A stretch of 51,585 nt of DNA, from NCBI GenBank assembly GCA_964406375.1, contig CAYORM010000019.1:1-51585 (forward strand). The letters are read 5' to 3'. The stretch's first letter is position 1. Each line of letters starts with the position of its first letter. The notes under the pieces were generated by a model. That model had not been told where the DNA came from. It searched no databases and saw nothing but the letters and a program-made list of their open reading frames with translations. A program made the position numbers and the translations under genes. Origin of the DNA: CAYORM01 sp964406375 (lineage in GTDB: Bacteria > Pseudomonadota > Alphaproteobacteria > DSM-16000 > Inquilinaceae). Shown here one piece after another: positions 7,113-16,054 of this stretch.

Positions 7113-9968
7113 TCACAGGTTGTCGCGGCGATAGAAGCTGTGGTCGCCGATCGCCGCCGTCATGGCGAAGCGCTCGGTCCAGGCGGGCATCGGGCGACCG
7201 AGGGCCTGCATGGCACCGGGCGCGATAAAGTATTGCGCACCGAAGGTCGGATCGTCGGCGAAGTAGCCGTCGAGCATCTGCCAGAGCACCAACCGCGCCG
7301 TACGCTGCAGGATCCGCTCCGCGCCCCGCGCATTCAGAAAGGGCGGCATCTCGCCCGAGCGGATCCGCCGCGCCACCTCCTCGTAGCGGCCGAGCGTCAT
7401 CGGCTCGAACTGACCCTCCTGGGCGACCACCGCGCAGGGGTCGTTCGGGAAGCTGCCTGAGGCGACCCGGTTCATCACAACCCAGATGACCGCCGCCATG
7501 CCCCGGGGGCCCTGATTGCCGGCCTCGGCATAGGCGATGAAGGCAAGGCAGCGCAGCGCCCGCTCCGCCTCGGCCTTGTCGAGCGGCAGCTCGACCCCGC
7601 CGAGGACGATGGGATTGCGGCCGTAGCGCGCCAGCACCGGCGACGGCAGGTCGAAGGCACCATCCTCGGCGGCGACGAAGGCCCGGCAGGCATCGTCCCC
7701 CGCCTCGCAGGGGGTCAGGCCCCGTCCGCGCAGATCGAGATCGGTGACCTCGGCCGGATCGACGGCGGGCCGCAGCAGCGACACCGCCGTCATGACGGCG
7801 TAGTCATCGGCTGAGGTGGTCACGGCGGCGGCGGTCGCGGCCTCCGTCACCCGGCCGACCGCGCCGCTCACGGTGGTGGCCTGGGTCACGACATCGGCGA
7901 GCCGGGTCGTCTCGACGGCGACGATGATCGGCTGGTCGCCGTCCTGGCCCGCCGCCTCCGCCCGCAGCACGGCAGGCTCGGGCACGGGAAGCATGGTCGC
8001 GACCGCATCGACCACCAGATCGGCCATTTCCGCGGCATCATCGCGCAGCGCCGGTTCGGGCATGGCAAGGCCGAGCGAGGCGGTCCGCAACGCATCGGAG
8101 GGGGCGGGCGCGGCGCCGGCGCCGGGGACGGGCGGCGGCTGGAGCAGCTCGGCAGCCTCACCCGAGCGCTCACGTGCCTCGCCGAGCCGCGCTGCATCCT
8201 CGATGATGGCGGCGACGTCATAGATCGCCGCGGGCGCCTCGGGGGCATCGGCTTCGGCCGACGGCGCGTCGATGCCCGGGGCGTCGAGCAGCGGCGAGAG
8301 CGGCGCTTCTTCCGAGACCGCCGGCGCGCCGGCGGTCAGCGCGGCGAGGGGAACCGCCGCATCATCGGTCGCCGCGGATGCGCGAGCGAGGGCGGCCTCG
8401 TACTCGAAGATGCCGCCGACCGTCGATGGCGGGGCGGCAGGCAGCGTCGGCCCCGCATCGACGCCAATCCCCGGAAGGATGTCCCGCAGCGCGAAGGCCG
8501 GGATGGCGGATGGCGCGACCCCCGCGACCGCCACCGGTTCCACCGCTGCGACGGCGGCAGCGGCGGTGGCATCGACGGCATCGGCCAGCGCCAGCCGGTG
8601 GAGGGCGGAGACGGCCGGATCCAGAGGGCCTGCGGGCTGAGCGGCGGCCAATGCCTCGACGGGCAACGCCGGCGGGACCGGCTGAATCGCCGGCGCCAGG
8701 ATCGCTTCGGCCGACACGGCCGGCGGGGCGGCGAGCGGAAGGGCCGCATCATCCGGCATGCCTGCGGATGCACGCGCGAGGGCGGCCTCATATTCGAAGA
8801 TGCCGCCTATCGTCGAGGGCGGCGCGGTCGGCAATGTCGTCGCCGCGTCGATGCCGAGCCCGGGCACGAGATCGAGCATCGCCAAGGCCGGGATCGCCGG
8901 CGGCGCATTCCCGGCGACCGGCAGCGGCTCGACCGCGGCAACGGCGGCAGCGGCGGCGGCATTGACCGCGTCGGCCAGCGTCAGCCGGTGGCGGGCGGAG
9001 ACGGTGGGATCGAGGGGGCCGACCGGCTGGGCCGCAGCCGACGCCTCGACCGGCAGCGAGGGCAGGACGGGCCGGCGCATCTCGCGCGCCGCCTCGTCGA
9101 CCGCCCGCACCATCAGGGCGCCGGCGCTCTGCGCGGCCGTCTTGGGAGCCGATGTGACCGGGGTCGTCAGGATCGGGGTCGGCAAGGCCGGGGTCGGCAG
9201 CGCGGCGAGCTGCACCGGATCGGGTGCGGCGACGGGCGTCATACCGCCCGATGCAGGAGCATCGCCCTCGCTGGCGCTTTCGGCCGGCAGCGCGCCCGAC
9301 GGCGCGGTCACGCTCGGTGGAGCGGCGGTCGTTTCCGCGGATCCGACCACCTCCAAACCCGCCGAACGGGGATCGACGGCCGCGACCATGGTGATCGCCG
9401 CCGCGGGGGGTGGCGCAGGCTCCGCCCGGACGGCCTGCGGCATCGGATCGGCGGCTGGTGCAACGCCGGCAGCGGATGGTGCCTCGCCTGGCCCGGGACC
9501 GAAGCCCGCCACCGCCAGATCGCCAAGGGCGGCACCGCCCGTGCCGGCGATATCGCCCGCCGGGCCCGGCGCGGCCACCGCCTCGCTCACGATTTCGATC
9601 GGCAGCGTCACCGTCGCGGGATCGGAGGTGGCTGCACCCGCCGGCCCCAGCGCCACCGTCTCCATGTCGGCTGTGCTGATGGCCACCGATTCGGGAATGG
9701 TGAAGGTGCCGGTGAGGCTGGCGAGGCTGACCAGCGGCCGATCGGGATGGGTGCGGAGGTAGAGATCCGTGCCGATGGCGGCACCGACGCCCACCAGGGC
9801 GAAGACCGAGACGCGGAGCAGCAGGAAGCCCCAGCGCGGTGCCGGCGTCCGGACCTCGTCGAACGGCGCCTGCATCTGCGGATAGGTTTCCGGTATCACG
9901 TCTTCCCATGCCGGGCCGGCGTGGGCGAACGCATAGGCGCTCGCTCCGATCGTCGCCCTTCTGGACAT
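7113..9968 (-). CDS. Membrane-anchored SleB/CwlJ-like cell wall hydrolase with long Ala/Pro-rich stalk
   Basis: A 951-residue protein in three parts. Residues 1-45 are cytoplasmic, 46-68 form a single membrane segment, and a very long Ala/Pro/Val-rich stalk follows. The last 150 or so residues are a Hydrolase_2 (SleB) domain, seen from LRCLAFIAYAEAGNQGPRG and VMNRVASGSFP. The family cleaves peptidoglycan glycan strands, and the Glu in AYAEA is the likely catalytic residue. The ATG at 9968 is chosen because GGGGGAGA lies just upstream; the open frame 25 codons further lacks that. The stalk contains two copies of a 130-residue unit. It diverges from the secreted unknown protein at 10160. Confidence 0.86.
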   Translation of the reverse strand: MSRRATIGASAYAFAHAGPAWEDVIPETYPQMQAPFDEVRTPAPRWGFLLLRVSVFALVGVGAAIGTDLYLRTHPDRPLVSLASLTGTFTIPESVAISTADMETVALGPAGAATSDPATVTLPIEIVSEAVAAPGPAGDIAGTGGAALGDLAVAGFGPGPGEAPSAAGVAPAADPMPQAVRAEPAPPPAAAITMVAAVDPRSAGLEVVGSAETTAAPPSVTAPSGALPAESASEGDAPASGGMTPVAAPDPVQLAALPTPALPTPILTTPVTSAPKTAAQSAGALMVRAVDEAAREMRRPVLPSLPVEASAAAQPVGPLDPTVSARHRLTLADAVNAAAAAAVAAVEPLPVAGNAPPAIPALAMLDLVPGLGIDAATTLPTAPPSTIGGIFEYEAALARASAGMPDDAALPLAAPPAVSAEAILAPAIQPVPPALPVEALAAAQPAGPLDPAVSALHRLALADAVDATAAAAVAAVEPVAVAGVAPSAIPAFALRDILPGIGVDAGPTLPAAPPSTVGGIFEYEAALARASAATDDAAVPLAALTAGAPAVSEEAPLSPLLDAPGIDAPSAEADAPEAPAAIYDVAAIIEDAARLGEARERSGEAAELLQPPPVPGAGAAPAPSDALRTASLGLAMPEPALRDDAAEMADLVVDAVATMLPVPEPAVLRAEAAGQDGDQPIIVAVETTRLADVVTQATTVSGAVGRVTEAATAAAVTTSADDYAVMTAVSLLRPAVDPAEVTDLDLRGRGLTPCEAGDDACRAFVAAEDGAFDLPSPVLARYGRNPIVLGGVELPLDKAEAERALRCLAFIAYAEAGNQGPRGMAAVIWVVMNRVASGSFPNDPCAVVAQEGQFEPMTLGRYEEVARRIRSGEMPPFLNARGAERILQRTARLVLWQMLDGYFADDPTFGAQYFIAPGAMQALGRPMPAWTERFAMTAAIGDHSFYRRDNL
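8281..9060 (-). repeat. In-frame tandem duplication, two units of 390 bp
   Basis: Two consecutive 390-bp units (about 9060-8671 and 8670-8281, in coding order) encode matching 130-residue blocks in the stalk of the SleB-like protein. Matching landmarks are exactly 390 bp apart: the Asp-Pro-rich start (LPVEA.AAAQP.GPLDP), a central Ala-rich stretch, and the block GGIFEYEAALARASA. The copies differ at many positions, so the duplication is not recent. The last 15 or so codons of the second unit align poorly. Confidence 0.8.
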
Positions 9969-10097
9969 GGATCTCCCCCGCCTCGTCCCGCTTCGCCAAC
10001 GCGTCAAAGCGACCCCAGTCCCCGCGGCGGATACCCGATCCACCTCGACGACTGCGTCGCCTTTGCGCCAACGCTCGTTCGAATTCTACGCGGTGGA

Positions 10098-10125
10098 TTG
10101 CGGTCTGTTAAGTCATCGTTATCAT
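10098..10125 (+). promoter_or_regulatory. Candidate promoter for the secreted protein at 10160
   Basis: TTGCGG at 10098-10103 and TATCAT at 10120-10125 are separated by 16 nt. They lie just upstream of a GGAGGG ribosome-binding site at 10141-10146. The region is the 191-nt divergent gap between the SleB-like gene and this gene. The match is by eye only. Confidence 0.38.
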
Positions 10126-10159
10126 GCAATCAGCCCGACCGGAGGGAAACAGGACCGTG

Positions 10160-10651
10160 ATGCTCAACCGAGCCCGCCTCGTCCGCGGCGTTGCCGCGCT
10201 CGCCACCGCCTCGTTCACCCTGGCCTCCCTGGCCCTGAACGGTCCGAGCTTTGCGCAGGAGGCCGAGGCGGAAGCCGCGGTCGAGGTCGAGTCGGAGGTG
10301 CCGCAGGTCGTCTCGGTGGAGCTCAACAAGATCGAGGACGGTACCGGCGGCTGCCGCAGCTTCGTCGTCCTGCGTAACGATACCGGGCGGGTTTTCGACA
10401 GCCTGCAGCTCGACCTCGTGCTGTTCGATCCGGACGGCATCATCGTCGACCAGTTCGCGGTCGATATGGCACCACTGCCGACCTTCAAGACGATGGTCAA
10501 GGTGTTCGAGATCGCCGGCCACGATTGCAGCGAGTTCGGCCGTGTCCTTCTGAACGACGTCCTGTCCTGCCGTTCGGGCGATACGGTCTGGACGGATTGT
10601 GTCGGTCTCTTCCAGCTGTCGAGCCGGGCTCCCGTCGATTTCGTCCGCTGA
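10160..10651 (+). CDS. Secreted protein of unknown function
   Basis: A 163-residue protein that I do not recognise. Residues 1-33 form a signal peptide ending in PSFA before QEAEAEA, so it is exported. An acidic stretch follows, then a compact domain with four cysteines (GGCRSFVV, GHDCSEFG, VLSCRSG, WTDCVG) that could form two disulfides. The pattern FDSLQLDLVLFDPDGIIVD suggests a beta-sandwich, but this is inference. GGAGGG precedes the start; a GTG three bases earlier is equally possible. The ATG at 10124 is rejected because it lies before the ribosome-binding site. The 3' end overlaps the longest rluE frame. Confidence 0.75.
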   Translation: MLNRARLVRGVAALATASFTLASLALNGPSFAQEAEAEAAVEVESEVPQVVSVELNKIEDGTGGCRSFVVLRNDTGRVFDSLQLDLVLFDPDGIIVDQFAVDMAPLPTFKTMVKVFEIAGHDCSEFGRVLLNDVLSCRSGDTVWTDCVGLFQLSSRAPVDFVR

Positions 10652-11261
10652 GGCCGGCCTTCGGCAGGGTCGCGGGACCGGCAGGCGCCCGCGGCGCGCC
10701 GGACTGCATCGCTACGTCGCCTTCCACAAACCCTACGGGGTGCTCAGTCAGTTCACCGCCGAGGGACGCTGGCGGGGCCTGTCCGTGTTCGGCCTGCCGC
10801 CGGGCATCTATGCGGCCGGCCGGCTCGATGCCGACAGCGAGGGGCTCTTGCTCCTGACCGATGACGGCCCGCTGATCGCACGCCTTCTCGACCCGCGGCG
10901 GGGCCATGGGCGGCGTTATCTCGCCCAGGTCGAGGGCGAGCCCGACGCGGCGGCGCTGGCGGCGCTGGCCGCCGGCCCCCTCCTCTCTGACGGCCCGACA
11001 CGGCCCTGCCTGGTGGAGCGGCTCGCCACCCCGCCGGCGCTGCCGCCACGCGACCCGCCGATCCGGACCCGACGATCGATCCCGACCTCGTGGCTTGCCC
11101 TGACCTTGACCGAGGGGCGCAACCGCCAGGTCCGCCGCATGACCGCCGCGATCGGCCACCCGACGCTGCGCCTCGTCCGCGTCGGCATCGGCCGGCTGAC
11201 GCTCGGCGATCTCGCCCCCGGCGCCTGGCGGTCGGTCGAGCGCGACGAGATCCTGGGATGA
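10599..11261 (+). CDS. rluE: 23S rRNA pseudouridine synthase RluE-like
   Basis: RsuA/RluB/E/F-family pseudouridine synthase; RluE isomerises U2457 of 23S rRNA in E. coli. Strong matches to RluE run through the protein: FHKPYGVLSQFT, YAAGRLDADSEGLL (catalytic Asp77 in this numbering), RDPPIRTRRSIPTSWL and EGRNRQVRRMTA. No N-terminal S4 domain is present, as in RluE. The start is uncertain: the only in-frame ATG is at 10599, which overlaps the preceding gene by 53 nt, while the conserved region begins only at about 10710, where a CTG at 10704 is the nearest alternative. Overlap with the upstream gene suggests co-transcription. Confidence 0.9.
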   Translation: MSVSSSCRAGLPSISSAEAGLRQGRGTGRRPRRAGLHRYVAFHKPYGVLSQFTAEGRWRGLSVFGLPPGIYAAGRLDADSEGLLLLTDDGPLIARLLDPRRGHGRRYLAQVEGEPDAAALAALAAGPLLSDGPTRPCLVERLATPPALPPRDPPIRTRRSIPTSWLALTLTEGRNRQVRRMTAAIGHPTLRLVRVGIGRLTLGDLAPGAWRSVERDEILG

Positions 11262-11345
11262 ATCTGTCGTAAGAACCGCGATCGGCCCTGGCGCTGCCGC
11301 CGCGCTCGATTAGTGTCTTCGCCCACCTCCGGCCATGGGTTGGTG

Positions 11346-13088
11346 ATGACGAAGACCTCCGGTTTCCTCCACGACATCTGGGCGCTGATGCGTCCCTTCT
11401 GGCTCGACCGGCGGCGGTGGCCCGAGCATCTGCTGCTCCTGGCCGTCATCGGGCTGAATCTCGCCAGCGTCTGGGCGAGCGTCTGGTTCAACGAATGGTA
11501 CCGGCGCTTCTACAACGCGATCCAGCAATCCGACGAGAGCGCCTTCTGGTACGAGCTCCAGCTGTTCATGCTGGTCGCCGCGCTGGCCATCATCATCGCG
11601 ATCTACCGGCTGTTCATCTATCAGTGGCTAAGCATCCGCTGGCGCCGCTGGATGAACGACTGGCTCATCCGCGAATGGCTCGAGGGCCGCGCCTATTACC
11701 GGATGCAGATCGACGGCAGCCAGACCGACAACCCCGACCAGCGCGTGGCCGAGGATGCACGGCTCTTCGTCGACTACTCGCTCGGCCTGACGATCGGGCT
11801 GATGCGCGAAGTGGTGAACCTCGTCTCCTTCGCGGTCATCCTGTGGACGATCTCCGGTCCGATCACCCTGCCGATCTTTGGCGAGACGATCTCGATCCCC
11901 GGCTACATGGTCTGGGTGGCCCTGCTCTATGCCATTCTCGGCACTTGGCTCATGCATCGGATCGGCCGTCCGCTAATCCGGCTGCAATTCGAGCAGCAGC
12001 GGGCGGAGGCCGATTATCGCTACGGCCTCGTCCGCTTCCGTGAGAACGCCGAAGGGGTCGCGCTGAATGGCGGCGAGGCCGGCGAGACGCGGGTCTTCGG
12101 CCGGTTGTTCTCGACCATCGTCGCCAATTGGTGGGCGATCATGTGGCGGATGAAGGCGGTCACCACCTTCTCGACCTTCTATGCGCAAGTCGCGATCGTG
12201 CTGCCCTTCATCATCGCCGCGCCGCGCTACTTCGCCGGTGCGATCGATCTCGGCACGCTGCTCCAGGTCAGCAACGCCTTCGGCCAGGTGCAGGGCTCGC
12301 TGTCCTGGTTCGTCGACAGCTATGTCGCGCTGACGGAATACAAGGCGACGACGGACCGACTGACCGGTTTTCGCCGGGTGTTGGCCCAGGCCAAGCAGCC
12401 GCCGCAGAACGCCATTGCCGCCGGACCGTCCGGCGGCGAGGCCCTCGCCCTCGACCCCGGCACGCGCGTCGATCTTCCGGACGGCACGCCGCTGCTGGCC
12501 GCGGCCGACGGGCTGTCGGCCCGGCGTGGCGACCGCATCCTCGTCACCGGCCCTTCGGGCGCGGGCAAGAGCACGCTGTTCCGGGCGATCGCCGGGCTGT
12601 GGCCTTTCGGCCGCGGCGACATCAGGCTGCCGCGGGAACCCGGCCGGGTGCTGTTCCTGCCGCAGCGGCCCTATCTGCCGCTCGGCTCGCTGCGCGAAGT
12701 GCTGGCCTATCCCGACGCAGCGACGGCACATGATGATGGCGCCATCCGCGCAGCGCTCGAGGCGGTGGGGCTGGGACGGCTGGCGGGGGAGCTCGACCGG
12801 GTCGATGCCTGGGCGCGCCGCCTGTCACCCGGCGAGCAGCAGCGCCTAGCGATCGGAAGGGCGCTTCTTTACCGGCCGGACTGGCTCTTCATGGATGAAC
12901 CGACCTCGGCGCTCGACGAGGAGACGGCCGAGCAGCTCTACCGGCTGATCGCCGAGCGGCTGCCCGGCACGACGATCCTGACGGTGAGCCACCAGGACCA
13001 CGCCGCGCGGCATCACGACCGCCGCTGGCGGGTGGCCCGCACCGCCGATGGCGGCCCCTCCACCGTGACGGAGGACGCCGCTCAATGA
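11346..13088 (+). CDS. ABC transporter with fused permease and ATPase, SbmA/BacA-YddA type
   Basis: A 580-residue inner-membrane protein. The N-terminal 330 residues carry about six membrane segments with SbmA/BacA-like features (NEWYRRFYNAIQ, DNPDQRVAEDARLF, EADYRYGLVRFRENAE). The C-terminal ATPase has Walker A GPSGAGKST at about 402-410, signature LSPGEQQRL and Walker B WLFMDEPTSAL. The family is related to eukaryotic ABCD proteins; bacterial relatives import peptides, vitamin B12 or long-chain lipids, so the substrate is open. ATG at 11346 is preferred over the frame opening at 11313; a GTG precedes it directly. It converges on lysS with 24 nt between stops. Confidence 0.9.
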   Translation: MTKTSGFLHDIWALMRPFWLDRRRWPEHLLLLAVIGLNLASVWASVWFNEWYRRFYNAIQQSDESAFWYELQLFMLVAALAIIIAIYRLFIYQWLSIRWRRWMNDWLIREWLEGRAYYRMQIDGSQTDNPDQRVAEDARLFVDYSLGLTIGLMREVVNLVSFAVILWTISGPITLPIFGETISIPGYMVWVALLYAILGTWLMHRIGRPLIRLQFEQQRAEADYRYGLVRFRENAEGVALNGGEAGETRVFGRLFSTIVANWWAIMWRMKAVTTFSTFYAQVAIVLPFIIAAPRYFAGAIDLGTLLQVSNAFGQVQGSLSWFVDSYVALTEYKATTDRLTGFRRVLAQAKQPPQNAIAAGPSGGEALALDPGTRVDLPDGTPLLAAADGLSARRGDRILVTGPSGAGKSTLFRAIAGLWPFGRGDIRLPREPGRVLFLPQRPYLPLGSLREVLAYPDAATAHDDGAIRAALEAVGLGRLAGELDRVDAWARRLSPGEQQRLAIGRALLYRPDWLFMDEPTSALDEETAEQLYRLIAERLPGTTILTVSHQDHAARHHDRRWRVARTADGGPSTVTEDAAQ

Positions 13089-13112
13089 TCGATCAAGATT
13101 GACGAGAAAATC

Positions 13113-14642
13113 TCAACGCCGGGGGCGGAGGGTCGGGAACAGGATCACATCGCGGATCGAGGCGGCGTCGGTCATGAGCATCACCAGCCGGTCGATGCCC
13201 ATGCCGAGACCGCCGGTCGGCGGCAGCCCGTATTCGAGGGCGGTGACGTAGTCGCGATCCATCATCTGGGCCTCGTCATCGCCCGCCTCGCGCGCTGCCA
13301 TCTGGGCGGCGAAGCGGTCGAACTGGTCCTCCGGATCGGTCAGCTCGGAGAAGGCGTTGGCAATCTCCCAGCCATTGACATAGGTCTCGAACCGCTCGGT
13401 CAGCCGCGGATCGGTCCGGTGCACCTTGGCCAGCGGCGAGATGTCTCGCGGCATGTCGATGACATGGGTCGGCTGGATCAGCGTCGCCTCGACCCGATCG
13501 CCGAAGATCGCCTCGACAGCCTGCCCCCAATTCTCCTTCCCCGTAACCGGGATTCCGGCCGCGCGCGCCGCGGCGATCACGCCCGCCGCATCCAGCGATA
13601 ACACGTCGATGCCGGTCGCTTCGGTGACCAACGCGCACATCGGGGCGCGCCGATAGGGGCCGGCGAAATCGATGCTGTGCTCGCCATAGCGCAGCACCGT
13701 CGAGCCGGTGGCCGCACGCGCCGCCCGCTCCATCATCGCCTCGGCCATCTCCATCATGTCGTGGTAGTCGCCGAAGGCCTGGTAGAGCTCGAGCATCGTG
13801 AATTCCGGATTGTGCCGGGTCGAGATGCCCTCGTTGCGGAAGTTGCGGTTGATCTCGAACACCCTGTCCGACAGCCCGCCGACAATCAGCCGCTTCAGAT
13901 AAAGTTCTGGTGCGATGCGCAGATAGAGGTCGAGGTCGAGCGTGTTGTGGTGGGTGATGAAGGGCCGGGCCGAGGCGCCGCCCAGGATCGGATGCAGCAT
14001 CGGCGTCTCGACCTCGAGGAAGCCCCGCTCCTGCAACAGGCCGCGCAGGGCCGCCACGATCCGCGACCGGGTGCGGAAGATCGCGCGGCTCTCCTCGTTC
14101 ATGATCAGGTCGAGATAACGCTGGCGGTACCGCGCCTCGACATCGGTCAGCCCGTGATACTTCTCGGGCAGCGGCAGCAGCGTCTTGGCGAGCACCACCA
14201 CATCGGTCGCATTCACCGTCAGCTCACCGCGCTTGGTGCGCCGGATATAGCCCTCGACACCGATGACATCGCCGATATCGAGCAGCCGGACCACCGCCTG
14301 GACCGCCTCGCTCTGATAGTCGCGATGGCTGAAGACCTGGATCTTGCCGCTCTCATCGTGCAGGTCGACGAACATCCCGCTGTTGCGCAGCGCCCGGATG
14401 CGTCCGGCGATCCGCACCACGGCGTCGGTCCGTTCGGTATCCGGCGGCAGGTCGAGGAAGCGCTTCTGCAGGGCCTCCGCCTTGTCGGTCCGGTCGAAGC
14501 GATAAGGATAGGGATCATGCCCGAGCGCGCGCAGCGCCCGCAGCTTCTCCAGCCGCGGCGTCTTCAGCGGGTTGTCGGTATCGTCATGCGGGGCGCGGAG
14601 GATGTCGCTCGCGGCTGGCGCCGGCTGGCGATCGTCGGACAT
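13113..14642 (-). CDS. lysS: Lysine--tRNA ligase, class II
   Basis: A 509-residue cytoplasmic enzyme that charges tRNA-Lys. The N-terminal OB-fold anticodon-binding domain spans about residues 60-170 (VRIAGRIRALRNSGMFVDLHDESGKIQ). Class II motifs follow: motif 1 around FLEVETPMLHPILGGASARPF, motif 2 FEINRNFRNEGISTRHNPEFTMLE, and motif 3 GLPPTGGLGMGIDRLVML near the end. The length is normal. Many alphaproteobacteria use the unrelated class I enzyme, so the class II form is worth noting. The ATG at 14642 is followed by a short extension before the conserved region. nudC lies 61 nt upstream on the same strand. Confidence 0.96.
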   Translation of the reverse strand: MSDDRQPAPAASDILRAPHDDTDNPLKTPRLEKLRALRALGHDPYPYRFDRTDKAEALQKRFLDLPPDTERTDAVVRIAGRIRALRNSGMFVDLHDESGKIQVFSHRDYQSEAVQAVVRLLDIGDVIGVEGYIRRTKRGELTVNATDVVVLAKTLLPLPEKYHGLTDVEARYRQRYLDLIMNEESRAIFRTRSRIVAALRGLLQERGFLEVETPMLHPILGGASARPFITHHNTLDLDLYLRIAPELYLKRLIVGGLSDRVFEINRNFRNEGISTRHNPEFTMLELYQAFGDYHDMMEMAEAMMERAARAATGSTVLRYGEHSIDFAGPYRRAPMCALVTEATGIDVLSLDAAGVIAAARAAGIPVTGKENWGQAVEAIFGDRVEATLIQPTHVIDMPRDISPLAKVHRTDPRLTERFETYVNGWEIANAFSELTDPEDQFDRFAAQMAAREAGDDEAQMMDRDYVTALEYGLPPTGGLGMGIDRLVMLMTDAASIRDVILFPTLRPRR

Positions 14643-14703
14643 GGCGGTCGGTCTCGTGTGAAGCGCCCCGACCTAGCGCCTGCGCCGCACCCGCGCAAGA
14701 CCG

Positions 14704-15627
14704 TCAGGGGTCGCGGTCTTCCGCCAGCCAGTCCTCAATCAGCCGGCGGGCGATCGAGTCGGGGCGGGGCAGGCGGAAATTATCGTCCCCCTCGCCCACC
14801 GCGCGCAGCATCGCCCGCTCATACCAGCCGGCATGCTCGAGCTCGTCATCGCCGCGGCGGATCTCGGTGGTGACCGCCCGCGCGGTGAAGCCGATCATCA
14901 GCGATTGCGGGAAGGGCCAGGGCTGGCTCGAATGATAGGTCACGTCGTCGACCGCGATGCCGGCCTCCTCCATCACCTCGCGGCGCACCGACTCCTCGAG
15001 GCTCTCGCCCGGTTCGAGAAAGCCCGCGAGCACCGAATGCATGCCGGCGGGCCAGCCGGGCTGGCGGCCGAGAAGCACGCGATCGCCGTCATGGACCAGC
15101 ACGATCACAGCCGGATCGGTGCGCGGGAAATGCTGCACGCCGCAGGCCGGATTGACGCAATCGCGGCGGTGACCGCCATCGGCCGAGCGGGTCTCGCCGC
15201 CGCACACGCCACAGAAGCGGTGGCGCTCATGCCACCAGACGATGGCGCGGGCATAGGCGAGCAGCGCCCCGTCCTCCGGCGCGAGCAGCGGCGCCACCCC
15301 ACGCAGATCGGCGAAGCGGCCGAGGCCGGCGACGACGTCGCCCAGCTCCGCCTCCTCGATGCTGCCGAGATCGACGGCCAGATAGACCGTCTCCTCGACC
15401 GCCCCGAGCACGACGACCTCGCGCGCGGCGGCGAGCCATTGCGATGCCGCCTCGACGATGACCGGCTGCACGGCCTCGCCCTCGGCGAAGAGATTGCGGC
15501 CCCGCCAGACGGGGACGAGCCGCGCCCGCCCGCCGGCGATGAGCTGCTCGACGAGGCCGGGCTCACGGCGCCGGGTCGACAGGCGGTCGAGGCGGGGGTG
15601 GACGTAGAAATTGGTGACGCGGCGCAT
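14704..15627 (-). CDS. nudC: NADH pyrophosphatase NudC (Nudix; mRNA deNADding-type)
   Basis: A 307-residue Nudix enzyme that cleaves NADH, and in characterised members NAD-capped RNA, to NMNH and AMP. It has the full NudC layout: an N-terminal domain, a four-cysteine zinc ribbon (FCGVCGG then DCVNPACG), a Nudix box (GFLEPGESLEESVRREVMEEAGI), and the diagnostic SQPWPFPQSLM motif. The ATG at 15627 is used; the frame is open ten codons further upstream, but that stretch is Arg-rich and unlike family N-termini. It diverges from the YciI-like gene across 130 nt that should hold both promoters. Confidence 0.94.
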   Translation of the reverse strand: MRRVTNFYVHPRLDRLSTRRREPGLVEQLIAGGRARLVPVWRGRNLFAEGEAVQPVIVEAASQWLAAAREVVVLGAVEETVYLAVDLGSIEEAELGDVVAGLGRFADLRGVAPLLAPEDGALLAYARAIVWWHERHRFCGVCGGETRSADGGHRRDCVNPACGVQHFPRTDPAVIVLVHDGDRVLLGRQPGWPAGMHSVLAGFLEPGESLEESVRREVMEEAGIAVDDVTYHSSQPWPFPQSLMIGFTARAVTTEIRRGDDELEHAGWYERAMLRAVGEGDDNFRLPRPDSIARRLIEDWLAEDRDP

Positions 15628-15699
15628 GATGCCTACCGTCGCACGCCGCCGGCGCATGGAAAAGGCGCTGCGCGCGTCCCCCCGTCACGCCGCGCGCCG

Positions 15700-15728
15700 T
15701 TCCGTCACCGCCCGGTTTCGGCTAGGGT
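15700..15728 (+). promoter_or_regulatory. Candidate promoter for the YciI-like/EVE gene pair
   Basis: TTCCGT at 15700-15705 and TAGGGT at 15723-15728 are 17 nt apart and end 30 nt before the ATG at 15758. GGGAGAG follows as a ribosome-binding site. The -10 element is a weak match to the consensus. Confidence 0.32.
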
Positions 15729-15757
15729 CGCGGCGTCAGGATCCCTGGGAGAGCCGC

Positions 15758-16042
15758 ATGTATTTCTCGATCATCTGCGTGGACAAGCCCGACTCGCTGC
15801 AGCTCCGGCTCGACACCCGGCCCGAGCACCTCGCCTATCTCGAAGCGAACGTCCACCGGATCGTCGCCGGCGGCGCGCATCTCACCGAGGACCACCAGAC
15901 CCCGACCGGCAGCCTGCTGCTGATCGAGGCGGCGGACCGGGCCGATGCCGAGGCCTTCGCTGCCAATGACCCCTACGCCAAGGCCGGCCTGTTCCAGTCG
16001 GTCACGATCACGCCCTGGCGCCGCGTCTTCCCCAAGGCCTGA
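15758..16042 (+). CDS. YciI-like protein
   Basis: A 94-residue cytoplasmic protein of the YciI family, a ferredoxin-like alpha/beta-barrel fold. Family features are the start MYFSIICVDKPDSLQLRLDTRPEHLAYL, the central GSLLLIEAADRADAEAFAANDPYAKAGLF and the end VTITPWRRVFPKA. The His in RPEHLAYL and the Asp in NDPY are the conserved residues proposed as active-site candidates in relatives. The function of free-standing YciI proteins is not settled. A GGGAGAG ribosome-binding site supports the ATG used. The EVE-domain gene starts 12 nt after the stop. Confidence 0.9.
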   Translation: MYFSIICVDKPDSLQLRLDTRPEHLAYLEANVHRIVAGGAHLTEDHQTPTGSLLLIEAADRADAEAFAANDPYAKAGLFQSVTITPWRRVFPKA

Positions 16043-16054
16043 CGGTCGGCACCG

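Noticed and set aside
13089..13112. Short inverted repeat between the ABC gene and lysS (GAGA/TCTC region)
   Set aside because: The stem is about 4 bp with mismatches, too weak to call a terminator.
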